Source: Planctomycetota bacterium
GTDB taxonomy: Bacteria > Planctomycetota > UBA1135 > GCA-002686595
DNA length: 64,000 nt
Direction of reading: 5' to 3'
Assembly: GCA_028823345.1 (NCBI GenBank)
Contig: JAPKBR010000004.1
Coordinates: forward strand, 56,099 to 120,098
The position numbers were made by a program, and so were the translations under genes. Position 1 is the first letter of the stretch. Every line of letters begins with the position of its first letter. Below are positions 35,316 to 44,220 of this stretch, piece after piece. The notes beneath the pieces were generated by a model, which had not been told where the DNA came from, did not search any database, and was given only the letters and a program-made list of their open reading frames with translations.

Positions 35316-35903
35316 CTACTTGCCGACCTTCTCGCGCATGGTGACCTTGCAGTCAAAGCTCCAGCGGTCGTTGGGAATGTCCTCAGGCTCGGTTCGCTCG
35401 GCATTGGACATCTTGAACTCCGTCACACGGATCCTGTTCGAGCCGTCCTCTAGCTTGAACATGAAGTTGCAAAGCTGCAACCGGGAGAAATCCGCCTTGT
35501 TGTCCTTGTGCCGAATGCGGAACTCGCGGTCCTCCGAACCCTTGAAGATACTCTTCGTGGGCGAGACGTTCACGTCGATGCGTCCCAGGCCGATCTTTGC
35601 GTGCTTCGCCACGTTCCGGATGTAGGACTGGAGGTTGGCCTCCTGTTGCATACCATCGCTGGCGAGCTGCTCTTTGAAGTCCGTGTAGCGCTTCGCTTGG
35701 TCAACGATGCGGCGCAGCAGATTATGCACCGGCGCAGTGGGTGCCCCCATGGGAACGCCCTCCGCGTCCAAGCCAAGCCGGTCGCGGGCCTCGTCAACCT
35801 TGGCGGCGCCTGCGTAGGCTTCATAGCCCAAGTAGACTGAAGCCAACAAGAAAATCACGATCATCGCGCGAGAGGAATTAAATCCCTGTAGGAACTCTTT
35901 CAT
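35316..35903 (-). CDS. PilO/GspM-like single-pass membrane protein (probable)
   Basis: The 195-residue protein has one N-terminal membrane helix (SRAMIVIFLLASVYLGYEAYAG), a helical stretch (about 60-110) and a predicted alpha/beta C-terminal half. This is the layout of PilO and GspM, the periplasmic partners of PilM/PilN or GspL. Sequence similarity to PilO is not obvious, so the call leans on architecture and on its position directly after a PilM/PilN-like gene, which it overlaps by ATGA. Confidence 0.55.
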   Translation of the reverse strand: MKEFLQGFNSSRAMIVIFLLASVYLGYEAYAGAAKVDEARDRLGLDAEGVPMGAPTAPVHNLLRRIVDQAKRYTDFKEQLASDGMQQEANLQSYIRNVAKHAKIGLGRIDVNVSPTKSIFKGSEDREFRIRHKDNKADFSRLQLCNFMFKLEDGSNRIRVTEFKMSNAERTEPEDIPNDRWSFDCKVTMREKVGK

Positions 35904-37639
35904 TGTTCAGTACCTCCGGCGCCTTTCAAGCCGCCACTCTTGAGCCAGGTTTCCACGTTGACCGTAACCGGCAGACCTTCCACCAGGACGCCCTTGCCCG
36001 TGTCCAAGTCTTTGGAAGAGCGTTCCTCTACCGCATACAGCCATGACTGGCCCTTAAGCTCGGAAAGGAAAGCCTCATAGTCACGACTTGCCTGCACCGT
36101 GTCTTCCGCAAAGAAGACCAGGTCCATGGTGACTTTCACGCTTTCCGGTTGGTTATTGTTGCGCCCCGGTTGGTAGAGCGCATCTACCCGTCGCAGGGAA
36201 GGACGCCACTTGTCCGAGTTGGCGTCGAGCACACCGAACACCAAGGTCGCCGCCACAAATGCAGACTGGGGCTGGGGATAATCCGTATGGGTCCCGAGCT
36301 GCTTTTCCATTTTGCGGTTCTCTTTTTCAAGCTCGACAGCCAGCTGGTCGAGCGCGTTGTATTCGTCTCCCTCCCAGTTTGGCTCGGCCGCTTCAAAGCG
36401 CGCCTTGAAGCCCGCTAAGAAAGGAGACTCTTTGGCGGTGGGTACCGGATAGAGGTACCCCCGCGTGCCCCCCTTTAGGTCGCCAAAGACATGGCTTGCG
36501 GTGCTTTGGATATACCAGCGTGGGCCTGAAACCTCGAGTGTCGCGAGCTCGCGGTGCTGGAAGATGTTGATCACCCCAAGCAAGGTTGCGACCAGCATAG
36601 TGGCGATGGCGAGGGGGAACTCAAGACGCTCCCAGGTGCCAGTGAACTTGAGCTCTTCCCGGCGCAGCCGGGCGGTCAAAGCTGCCGCGTCTAGGCCCAC
36701 AAGGGCGCCGCCGTAGGCCGTCACCAAGGCGCCAAAACCATCGGCGGGTTGACCCGAGTCCTCGTCGAAGCAATCGAGCACGAAGATTGGCACATCCTGC
36801 ACCGTGCCTCCCACCAAGCCCGGGAGTTCGACTCCGCACACATAGATGGAAGAGACCTCGTTGATCGTACGTGCGGCGGAGAGGGTGCGTCCTAACTCTC
36901 GCACAATGCGCTTGACCGCCTGGCCTTGTCGGCGGCTCAGTTCGTGGGCATCCGGCGTCGCGTCCTCGGCAGCGTCATCATCGACCTCGGTGGTGTCACC
37001 TGCCTGACCCGTTTTGGCCCCGATGTGGATCACACGCATGTCGCGTAACTCGCCACTATCCACCACAACCACGGCGGTGGCCGTGTCGCCCACATGCACC
37101 AACAACTGGGAGTCATCGATGTTGCAGAGGCCAGCGGACATGGCCGCATTGAACATGGCAGTGGCTTCCAGCTCGGCTTCGAGGGGCTCAAAGCCAGCGG
37201 CCTGGCACATATCAAGGGGAGCACCCAGGTCGCTCTTCTGCACCGCGATCCCAAGCAGGTCGGCGTTGTTTTCGGTGGAGGCCAGAATGTGATTGTCTAC
37301 AACCACATCGTCGATGTTCCATTGGGGCAGGTCGCCCTCAATTTCGAACTTCAGCACCTGCTCGATCTTGGCCGGATCCGAGAACGGAACCGTCAAGCGG
37401 CGAAAGGCAGCCATCCCGGTGTTCAGCACCAGATGGACGTTGTCCTTGGGAGCCTTGACCTCGGCAAAGGCCGCGGCGAGCTGCTTGGCCCGGACGGCTG
37501 TCAGGTCCGTGTCACCTTCAGGGGGACTGGCAAAGTCGTCAGCAGACCAACCAATGATCTGGTGCTTCTTTGAATTCCCGTCAAGGACAACAATTTCGTA
37601 CCTCTCAGGGCCGATTCGAATACCGCAACTGCGTGCCAT
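35900..37639 (-). CDS. Fused PilM-PilN-like (GspL-like) pilus/secretion assembly protein
   Basis: The 579-residue protein begins with an actin-fold PilM/FtsA-like domain: CGIRIGPERYEIVVLDG, LVLNTGMAAFRRLTVPFSDPAKIEQVLKFEIEGDLPQ and LLVHVGDTATAVVVVDSGEL. It then has one membrane helix near residues 345-367 (LEFPLAIATMLVATLLGVINIF) and a periplasmic part with heptad-like helices, like PilN or the GspL C-terminus. A fused PilM-PilN arrangement is the GspL layout of type II secretion. No PilQ/GspD, PilB/GspE or pilin gene is in the window. It is the fourth gene of a sigma-factor operon, nine bases after the preceding gene. Confidence 0.68.
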   Translation of the reverse strand: MARSCGIRIGPERYEIVVLDGNSKKHQIIGWSADDFASPPEGDTDLTAVRAKQLAAAFAEVKAPKDNVHLVLNTGMAAFRRLTVPFSDPAKIEQVLKFEIEGDLPQWNIDDVVVDNHILASTENNADLLGIAVQKSDLGAPLDMCQAAGFEPLEAELEATAMFNAAMSAGLCNIDDSQLLVHVGDTATAVVVVDSGELRDMRVIHIGAKTGQAGDTTEVDDDAAEDATPDAHELSRRQGQAVKRIVRELGRTLSAARTINEVSSIYVCGVELPGLVGGTVQDVPIFVLDCFDEDSGQPADGFGALVTAYGGALVGLDAAALTARLRREELKFTGTWERLEFPLAIATMLVATLLGVINIFQHRELATLEVSGPRWYIQSTASHVFGDLKGGTRGYLYPVPTAKESPFLAGFKARFEAAEPNWEGDEYNALDQLAVELEKENRKMEKQLGTHTDYPQPQSAFVAATLVFGVLDANSDKWRPSLRRVDALYQPGRNNNQPESVKVTMDLVFFAEDTVQASRDYEAFLSELKGQSWLYAVEERSSKDLDTGKGVLVEGLPVTVNVETWLKSGGLKGAGGTEQ

Positions 37640-37648
37640 AGGGGTTCC

Positions 37649-38038
37649 CTAACGAGGAATGTCTTGGATCTGAAGGAGCCCTTCGGACTCGTGAACGTAT
37701 TGCCTTCGCGCGGAAGGGGGGAGGACCTTATCACGAATCATGACGCCATAGCGCACGCCAAGGGCAGACAACTCTGGTTCCATGGCGGCGTGATAGGTGG
37801 GGAGGTGTCGCGAGCGCACATGGTCGAGCTCTTCGCGGTAGGAAGCGAGGACCACCGCTAGGGCTTCACTGCGCTGATTGCCCAGGGAATAATGCTGCTC
37901 CATCCGGTCCCCGTAGGCTCCGAAGGGGTCAAGCGGGCCTTGCGGAGCGTCCGGTGTCACAACCAGCGCCCCCGCTGCGACTCCCACGAGGAAGCTGACG
38001 CTGCCGAAGAGCAGGATCCAGGCCCGTACAGAGTTCAC
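37649..38038 (-). CDS. Membrane-anchored Spy/CpxP-like small protein (tentative)
   Basis: The 129-residue protein has one N-terminal hydrophobic segment (ILLFGSVSFLVGVAAGALVV) and a periplasmic helical part with SEALAVVLASYREELDHVRSRHLPTYHAAM. The alternating long helices and the downstream VLPPSARRQYVHE recall Spy/CpxP-type or heavy-metal-resistance (metal-sensor) proteins, but no metal site or LTxxQ motif is evident. Its position directly after an anti-sigma factor fits a sensor or envelope-stress role. Overlaps the anti-sigma gene by ATGA. Confidence 0.5.
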   Translation of the reverse strand: MNSVRAWILLFGSVSFLVGVAAGALVVTPDAPQGPLDPFGAYGDRMEQHYSLGNQRSEALAVVLASYREELDHVRSRHLPTYHAAMEPELSALGVRYGVMIRDKVLPPSARRQYVHESEGLLQIQDIPR

Positions 38039-38544
38039 TTGCCCGCCTCCGTGGCGGTGGGCTGGAACTCGCCCGCGGAACCTTCCCCGGGCAGCTCCAA
38101 GCGCTCCTCCCGGTTCAAGCGGTCCATGGTTTCTAGGGCCTCGCGCAAATCCGAGCTATCCGCTCGCAGTTCGGCACCCTCGGGGTGCGCGCTGAACTTC
38201 ATTCCCAAAGCCAGAATCAAGAGCACCGCTGCAGCCACCGCGGTCATTTGGATCGCGAACTGCAGGATGCGAAACTCGCCGCCCCCTGTGTCTTGAGGCG
38301 AAACGGGGGTCAACAGCCCCTTATCCCCAGCAAAGGCACGGCGGGAAACCCGAGCCGCAAAGCCCTCGGGCGCCGCCATGGGCTCGGTAGGCACGAACCA
38401 GCTCTTTTCGGCAGTCTGGGCCTGCATCAACTTACGGCACTCGCCACAATCAAGCAGGTGCTGGCGCACCGGAGAGGCCTGGGATTCGGACAGTTCGTCA
38501 TCGAGATAGCCCGCGACGAGGGATCGTACAGCTTCACACTTCAT
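38035..38544 (-). CDS. Zinc-binding anti-sigma factor (ZAS type)
   Basis: The 169-residue protein starts MKCEAVRSLVAGYLDDELSE and continues HLLDCGECRKLM, the H-x3-C-x2-C zinc site of ZAS anti-sigma factors. One membrane segment lies further on (LQFAIQMTAVAAAVLLILALG), with a small periplasmic tail. It should hold the ECF sigma factor of the preceding gene inactive until a signal is received. The start at 38544 is used because the frame upstream is sigma-factor sequence in another frame; it begins one base after the sigma stop codon. Confidence 0.88.
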   Translation of the reverse strand: MKCEAVRSLVAGYLDDELSESQASPVRQHLLDCGECRKLMQAQTAEKSWFVPTEPMAAPEGFAARVSRRAFAGDKGLLTPVSPQDTGGGEFRILQFAIQMTAVAAAVLLILALGMKFSAHPEGAELRADSSDLREALETMDRLNREERLELPGEGSAGEFQPTATEAGK

Positions 38545-38545
38545 A

Positions 38546-39148
38546 TCAGTCCACCTGCCCGTATTCGGGATAGCGTTGTAGGATCTGCTCCTTGAACTTT
38601 GCGCGCGCACGGAAGATGCGCGACTCAACGGTTCCAATCGAGATCCCTAAGAGGTCTGCAATGTCCTGATACGCCTGCTGCTCGAATTCCCGCAGGATCA
38701 GCACCGTGCGAAAGATCTCGGGCAATTCGGCGAGCACCTCGTGGGTGATCTCAGCGATCTCGCGCTCTTGCATCTGCGCATCCGGACGCATCAAACCGCG
38801 CGATGGCGGCGTGCCGATGACCTCGGGGTCCTCGACAGTTTGTACCGGATTGCGTCCCTGCCGCTTAAACAGATCAAGGGCCGTGTTCACCGCAATGCGG
38901 TAGACCCAGGTGTAGAAGCTGCCTTGACGCTGGAACGATGAGAGCCGAGTGAAAGCCTTGAGAAAAGTGTCTTGGACGATGTCCTCGACCTCGACCGGAT
39001 TGCGCGTGTAGTGCCGCACAAGACCGAAAATTCGATCCTGATGCCGCTCCACGAGTACTCCAAAAGCCTCCCGATCCCCATTCAGGGTACGGGTGACCAG
39101 CTCTTGGTCTTCAATCTCGGGCAAACTTTCCATGAGGCGTAGGGCCAT
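38546..39148 (-). CDS. ECF sigma factor (RpoE-like)
   Basis: The 200-residue protein has region 2 (LVTRTLNGDREAFGVLVERHQDRIF, VEDIVQDTFLKAFTRLSSF, YTWVYRIAVNTALDLFKR) and region 4 (LAELPEIFRTVLILREFEQQAYQDIADLLGISIGTVESRIFRARAKFKE), a textbook RpoE/SigW-like ECF factor. The start may be here or five codons later (MESLPE). It heads a tightly spaced minus-strand operon (sigma, anti-sigma, Spy-like, PilM/N-like, PilO-like). ECF genes often control their own promoters, but no matching promoter pair was found by eye. Confidence 0.94.
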   Translation of the reverse strand: MALRLMESLPEIEDQELVTRTLNGDREAFGVLVERHQDRIFGLVRHYTRNPVEVEDIVQDTFLKAFTRLSSFQRQGSFYTWVYRIAVNTALDLFKRQGRNPVQTVEDPEVIGTPPSRGLMRPDAQMQEREIAEITHEVLAELPEIFRTVLILREFEQQAYQDIADLLGISIGTVESRIFRARAKFKEQILQRYPEYGQVD

Positions 39149-39305
39149 TACGGGGTATGAGACGCCGCAGCGGCCATTCTATTCCCCCCATCCTGCCCAG
39201 TCCCTGATCCTTCGGGCAGGGGCCGCCGTGAGGGGCCAGGAAAAACCCAAAAATAGCCGAAATCCGGCCCGGGTGGGTCTAGGGCCGGGGTTTAAGGGCC
39301 TCAGC

Positions 39306-40529
39306 TCAGAGGCTGTGGCCGAGTTTATCTGCCTTGGTCCGCAGATAACGCTCGTTGTTGGGGTTGGGCTCGATCACCAGGGGGACCTGGTCCACCACTT
39401 CTAGGCCATAGCCCGCCAACCCATGGATCTTCTTGGGGTTGTTGGTCAACAAGCGCATCTTGCGCACCCCCAGGGACTGGAGGATTTGGGCGCCGATGCC
39501 GTATTCGCGTAGATCGGCGGGGAAGCCCAGGGCCTCGTTGGCTTCCACCGTATCCATGCCCCCGTCTTGCAGGCGATAGGCCTTGAGCTTGTTGAATAAG
39601 CCAATTCCGCGGCCCTCCTGGCGCAGGTAAACCAGCACGCCGCGCTCTTGGGTGCCGAGGAATTCCAGTGCTCGGTCCCGCTGGGCCCCGCAATCGCAAC
39701 GCTCGGAGTGGAACACGTCGCCGGTCAAACATTCCGAGTGCATGCGCACATGGATCGGCTCATCCATGGGAGGGAAATTGCCATCCCCATCGGGCTCGCC
39801 CAATCCACGGCTCACCACAAAGTGCTCGGTGCCATCAATTAAGCTGCGGAAAAGGTGGGCTTTGAATTCCCCCGCGCTCAGGGGCATGGGCAGGTTGACC
39901 TCAAGGGCTTCCACCAATCTTTCCGTGCGCCGGCGGTAGGCGATCAAGTCCGCAATGGTGCAGATTTTGAGGTCATGCTTTTGGGCGAAAACCTCCAACT
40001 CCGGCATGCGCGACATGGTTCCGTCGTCGTTCATGATCTCGCAGATCACACCGGCAGCCCGTGAGCCACAAAGCTTGGCGAGGTCCACCGTGCCCTCGGT
40101 TTGACCACCACGCACGAGCACTCCTCCATCTCGTGCCCGCAGGGGAAACACGTGGCCGGGACGGTGCAGATCCTCGCGCTTCACATTGGGGTCGGCGGCC
40201 ACCGCAATGGTGTGCGCCCGATCAGCAGCGCTGATGCCGGTGGTCACGCCCGTTGCAGCTTCCACCGAAACGGTGAACGCGGTGCGGTGGGCGTTGGTGT
40301 TGTGGGCGGCTTGGGGTTCGAGATCCAGCAGATCACAGATTTCCCCCGAGAGGGGCATGCAGATCAGGCCCCGGCCCTCCTTCGCCATGAAGTTGATTGC
40401 CTCGGGGGTGACGTGCTCTGCCAGCATGGCGAGGTCGCCTTCGTTCTCGCGGTCGGGATCATCGACAAGGATGATCATGCGCCCTTGGCGCAGGTCCTCT
40501 AGAACTTCAGGAATGGGGGAAATAGGCAT
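39306..40529 (-). CDS. ribBA: Bifunctional 3,4-dihydroxy-2-butanone-4-phosphate synthase / GTP cyclohydrolase II
   Basis: The 407-residue riboflavin enzyme carries both starting reactions. The RibB part has ILVDDPDRENEGDLAMLAEHVTPEAINFM and GHVFPLRARDGGVLVRGGQTEGTVDLAKL. The RibA part has MHSECLTGDVFHSERCDCGAQRD (zinc site) and YLRQEGRGIGL. The ATG at 40529 gives the expected length; the longer frame to 40646 reads into the intergenic region. No FMN riboswitch could be recognised upstream, and no other rib genes are in the window. Confidence 0.95.
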   Translation of the reverse strand: MPISPIPEVLEDLRQGRMIILVDDPDRENEGDLAMLAEHVTPEAINFMAKEGRGLICMPLSGEICDLLDLEPQAAHNTNAHRTAFTVSVEAATGVTTGISAADRAHTIAVAADPNVKREDLHRPGHVFPLRARDGGVLVRGGQTEGTVDLAKLCGSRAAGVICEIMNDDGTMSRMPELEVFAQKHDLKICTIADLIAYRRRTERLVEALEVNLPMPLSAGEFKAHLFRSLIDGTEHFVVSRGLGEPDGDGNFPPMDEPIHVRMHSECLTGDVFHSERCDCGAQRDRALEFLGTQERGVLVYLRQEGRGIGLFNKLKAYRLQDGGMDTVEANEALGFPADLREYGIGAQILQSLGVRKMRLLTNNPKKIHGLAGYGLEVVDQVPLVIEPNPNNERYLRTKADKLGHSL

Positions 40530-40700
40530 TTTGGTACCGTCGCAGGGGCTTTTGAAGGAGTCTCCAAGACCCATCAGGATACCCGCTGGGAGAGGGCTAC
40601 TGGGCGAGATGTGACCATTGGAAGGCGAGAACATCCGCCCAGCCATTGCAGCCGGGGCTGCCCGGGGTGAAGATCAGGGGGCTACGCCGCCACCAACCCC

Positions 40701-42740
40701 ATGCCGTACGACCCACAACCCTCCCGCCGTCCCCTCCCCGAGGGCTCAATCCCCCCCTTCGCGCATCTCCTGGCCCTGACCCTCGGGTGCCTGCTCGGAT
40801 TTGGTTGCGCTGGGATTGGTAAAGACCGCCGCGATCCAAGAGCCTACGGGACAGGATCTTCAACCATCGAACGTCCTTCGCCTCCGAAGGAATGGCGCGC
40901 AATGTTGGACGCCCAGGCGCAACGCGGAAAACCTGATTCCGCTCTCCTCTTGAGGACGTTGATCACCGACCCCGAAGCGAGCGTACGCGCCCGGGCAGCT
41001 TTCACCTTGGGTCTCGATCACCCGGACGCCTTTGAAGTCTTGGGCGCATTGGCTGGCACCGACCCATCTCCCCTTGTGCGCGCTGCGGCGGTCACCGCCG
41101 CCGTAAGGGCTGGACAAGCCAACCACGCTGAAGGAGCGGGGGCATTAGTCGCAGCATCCCTCCAAGATCAGGTCCCCCAGGTACGCGCATCTGCTGCAAG
41201 TGCGGCTTGGCTCATTGGTGATCTGGGAGAAAATGCAACGGTGTTGGATGATGCTCTAACCCAAGCAACCCACGATCCGGATCCAGAGGTACGCTGGCGC
41301 GCGCTCTTCAGTATATCTCGACGTGGCAAGGTGTCTGACTTGGGTGGCCTTCAAGAGCGCGCCCTGACCAAGCAAGCCCCGGCCATGGAACGCTTGTATG
41401 CCACCCGAGGGCTGACGCGGATTGGAGTTTCGGATTCAGAGGTCACCGACAGCGTCCTCAAGGCCTTGGCAATCTTGACCCACGACCCGGACTGGCGGGT
41501 CGCGATGGAGGCGGCCCTGGGACTGGGGCAAGGTCGGGGAGAACAGGCCCAAAGGGCACTGCTAGAAGCCCTGGGGCACTCGTCCTTCCATGTGCGCCAA
41601 GCCGCCGCCACAGGCCTGCGAGCCACCAAGGGCCCCTTAGCCGACTCCCTCGCCGCTGCAGTGATCGCCCTGAGGAAAGACCCATCCCCATCCGTGCGGG
41701 TCGCTGGCATCCTTGCCGCGGCGCGTGTGATGGGGCCCCGGGCAGAGCAAACAGTCCGCACTGCAGCCAAGCATGAGGACCCGCGCATGCGCTACGGATC
41801 CTTGGCTGCTGCCCTAGAGATCTCCCCCGACCTCGCCCTTGAGTTGGCCGAGGAACTCTTGCTCGATCCCGAGTTACGCGTGGCCGGAGCCGCAGTGGAG
41901 ACCCTCGGAAAACTCGTCCAGGACGAAGCCATTGGTGAGCTAGTGTTGCCCGTACTCCGCCAAATGTTAGCCAGCGAGGACAATGGCCTGCGGCTGGCCG
42001 CGGTGACCTCCCTGGTGGGCCAAATCAAGCCCGAAGACCTAGCCCTCTTCGCCCGCTGCTTTGCCACATCCGAGGGGGACATCGGTCCCGAGGTGCGTTT
42101 CGGCATCGTGCATGCGGTGGCCCAGCTCCCCGAAGCCGCACCTCTTCTACGCCAAGCGGCTCAAGACAACAACCCCCATGTGGCCGCCGTGGCGCACGCG
42201 GCCCTGTTGGCACAGGCATCCTCGGAGGCCGCGGGAAGCTTGCAGCGCCCTAAGTCCCAGACCCCGGATCTCCCAGATGTTCCCGTGTGGAAAGAGTCAG
42301 ACCCCATCGTGCGCTTAAAAACCACCAAGGGTGATTTGCTCCTGCAGCTCTTCCCGCGAGAAGCGCCTCGGCATGTAGCCTCGTTCCTGATGCTGGTCGA
42401 GAGGGGCCACTACGATGGACTCAATTTCCACCGCGTGGTCGGGGATTTTGTGGTGCAAGGGGGCTGCTACCGAGGCGACGGAAATGGGTCCGGAACAGGC
42501 TTCGACCCCCTCGGCGCCCTTCCAGCGGAGTTCAACCCGGTCCCGTACCTGACCGGCACCCTGGGAATGCCGCGCAACGAGGACCCCGATTCCGGGGGCG
42601 GCCAGATCTTCATCACCCATCGGCCGACCCCTCACTTGGACGGGCGCTACACCGTCTTTGGCCAAACCCTAGAGGGGTTTGATGTATTGGACGCCCTCGA
42701 AGTAGGTGACGAAATCGTCACCATAGAGCGCCTGCGCTAG
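40701..42740 (+). CDS. Lipoprotein-like HEAT-repeat protein fused to a cyclophilin peptidyl-prolyl isomerase
   Basis: The 679-residue protein starts with a hydrophobic leader ending LGFGCAG, possibly lipidated, though the -3 residue is not classical. Residues 70-500 are a chain of HEAT/PBS-type repeats (for example ASVRARAAFTLGLDHPDAFEVLGAL, PDWRVAMEAALGLGQG). The last 155 residues are a cyclophilin domain: RLKTTKGDLLLQLFPREAPRHVASFL, the catalytic FHRVVGDFVVQGG and GTGFDPLGALPAEF. The cyclophilin should isomerise X-Pro bonds in the periplasm, with the repeat scaffold holding a client. It is divergent from ribBA. Confidence 0.88.
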   Translation: MPYDPQPSRRPLPEGSIPPFAHLLALTLGCLLGFGCAGIGKDRRDPRAYGTGSSTIERPSPPKEWRAMLDAQAQRGKPDSALLLRTLITDPEASVRARAAFTLGLDHPDAFEVLGALAGTDPSPLVRAAAVTAAVRAGQANHAEGAGALVAASLQDQVPQVRASAASAAWLIGDLGENATVLDDALTQATHDPDPEVRWRALFSISRRGKVSDLGGLQERALTKQAPAMERLYATRGLTRIGVSDSEVTDSVLKALAILTHDPDWRVAMEAALGLGQGRGEQAQRALLEALGHSSFHVRQAAATGLRATKGPLADSLAAAVIALRKDPSPSVRVAGILAAARVMGPRAEQTVRTAAKHEDPRMRYGSLAAALEISPDLALELAEELLLDPELRVAGAAVETLGKLVQDEAIGELVLPVLRQMLASEDNGLRLAAVTSLVGQIKPEDLALFARCFATSEGDIGPEVRFGIVHAVAQLPEAAPLLRQAAQDNNPHVAAVAHAALLAQASSEAAGSLQRPKSQTPDLPDVPVWKESDPIVRLKTTKGDLLLQLFPREAPRHVASFLMLVERGHYDGLNFHRVVGDFVVQGGCYRGDGNGSGTGFDPLGALPAEFNPVPYLTGTLGMPRNEDPDSGGGQIFITHRPTPHLDGRYTVFGQTLEGFDVLDALEVGDEIVTIERLR

Positions 42741-42778
42741 AAAACCGTTCCCGGAATGGGGCAACCAGGGGGGCTGTA

Positions 42779-42842
42779 GGACCGCGGACAGGGCTCGCTC
42801 CGTGCTCCGAGTGAGGGCTTACTTCGGAGGGCTCCGCGGGTC
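42779..42842. repeat. Nested inverted repeats in the intergenic region
   Basis: GGACCGCGGA (42779-42788) and TCCGCGGGTC (42833-42842) can pair with one bulge. Inside them CTCCGA (42805-42810) pairs with TCGGAG (42824-42829). A transcript could form an extended hairpin 75 bases upstream of the protease start. It may be a terminator for the gene before, although no T run follows, or an untranslated leader structure. Confidence 0.35.
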
Positions 42843-42915
42843 GATAGGAGGGGAAGGTCCCAAAGCGCCGTTGGTGTGGCGGAGCCTTATCTCCCCCTAA
42901 TTTTCCCAATCCGTC

Positions 42916-44220
42916 ATGCATCGACCCCTCATACTGGGGTCCGTCCTCGTCGCCGTAGGCGGCCTGGCCGTGACCCGAGTGCACAATCTTGAATCAGAGC
43001 TAGCGCGCATTTCCGCCGCGCCCGCTCCCTCGCCCCAGGTCCCAGCTGGCGTGATGCTGCAACTGACCGAACTTGGGGATGGGCTGACCATGGCCCTTTC
43101 GGAGCTAGACTCCTTGCGCGGAGATGCGGAGATCCAAGCGGCCGAATTTGCGGAACAACACCTAGCCACCTTCCAATCCAGTTATGGGGAAATGGCCGCC
43201 CTTGAGCGCGAACTCGCAAGCCTCAAGCAAGCCTACGAGACCCTCCTGTTGAGTTCCAACAACCGCGAACGCGATGACCTGTCGGCCAATGAAAAGGACG
43301 ACCTGTTGCGCGCGGAGTTGCAAGCCCAATTGCAGCTGGCCCTCAATAGCCTGCGTGCGGAAGAGCAACACCGTTGGGAAGGCCTTTCCCAAACAGTCAA
43401 CGCCACCTCCACCCGGATGGCACAGGTGGACGGTGAAATGGCCAGCCTAGGCCAACGGATGATGACGGTCAGCCCCCAGATGCGCTGGTCTGAAATGGTG
43501 GCTCCGACAGTGCGCTTAGAAGGGTCCACAACTGTGGGGTCCGGTGTCATTCTTGAATCGACCCCCCACCCCGATGGACGCGGGCACCAGACGCTACTGC
43601 TCACCGCTTGGCACGTGGTGCGTGACATCCAATCCAATGGCACCAACGACAAGTTGCCGGTCCCGGTGGAAATTCGACGCCAACAGGGATCACGATTCGA
43701 GATTGGTCGCTTGCTGGCCAAGAACGTAGATCTCGACGCTGCCCTCCTCATTCTTCAAACGCGCGAACCGGTTATGCACGGCGCGCACCTGGCCTCCCGT
43801 TCGGCCTTAGCTTCCATGCAGATCTTCGACGAGGTCTATGCGGTTGGCTGCCCCTTGGGTAACGACCCGATTCCCACCCAGGGCGAGCTGTTAGACCTCG
43901 GGCACGTGCTCGATAAAACGAGCTACTGGATGATCAGCGCCCCGACCTACATTGGGAATTCCGGCGGAGGGATTTTCGACGGACAAGAGCGCCGCTTGAT
44001 GGCGATCTTCTCCAAGATCTATACCCACGGCACGTTTCGTCCCACGATCATCCCGCACATGGGCTTGGCATCACCTTTGGGCGCGGTCTATGACTGGCTC
44101 GAGACGGAGGGGGTCGCCACCATCCAAGAGTCGGATGATGGGGAGACCGCTCGGATTGTGGTAACCCGCAAGTCCGACGACACGGCGCTGACTAGTGCCG
44201 AAAGTGTCGAGCGCCGGTAA
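42916..44220 (+). CDS. Membrane-anchored trypsin-like serine protease with coiled coil
   Basis: The 434-residue protein has an N-terminal membrane anchor ([16 protein letters not shown]), a long heptad-rich helix of about residues 50-185 ([22 protein letters not shown]), and then a chymotrypsin-fold domain. The catalytic triad is visible: His233 in LLTAWHVV, Asp274 in NVDLDAALL and Ser349 in [10 protein letters not shown]. The fold is closest to DegP/HtrA-like or other periplasmic proteases but no PDZ domain follows. The last 29 bases overlap the convergent purH gene. Confidence 0.85.
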   Translation: MHRPLILGSVLVAVGGLAVTRVHNLESELARISAAPAPSPQVPAGVMLQLTELGDGLTMALSELDSLRGDAEIQAAEFAEQHLATFQSSYGEMAALERELASLKQAYETLLLSSNNRERDDLSANEKDDLLRAELQAQLQLALNSLRAEEQHRWEGLSQTVNATSTRMAQVDGEMASLGQRMMTVSPQMRWSEMVAPTVRLEGSTTVGSGVILESTPHPDGRGHQTLLLTAWHVVRDIQSNGTNDKLPVPVEIRRQQGSRFEIGRLLAKNVDLDAALLILQTREPVMHGAHLASRSALASMQIFDEVYAVGCPLGNDPIPTQGELLDLGHVLDKTSYWMISAPTYIGNSGGGIFDGQERRLMAIFSKIYTHGTFRPTIIPHMGLASPLGAVYDWLETEGVATIQESDDGETARIVVTRKSDDTALTSAESVERR

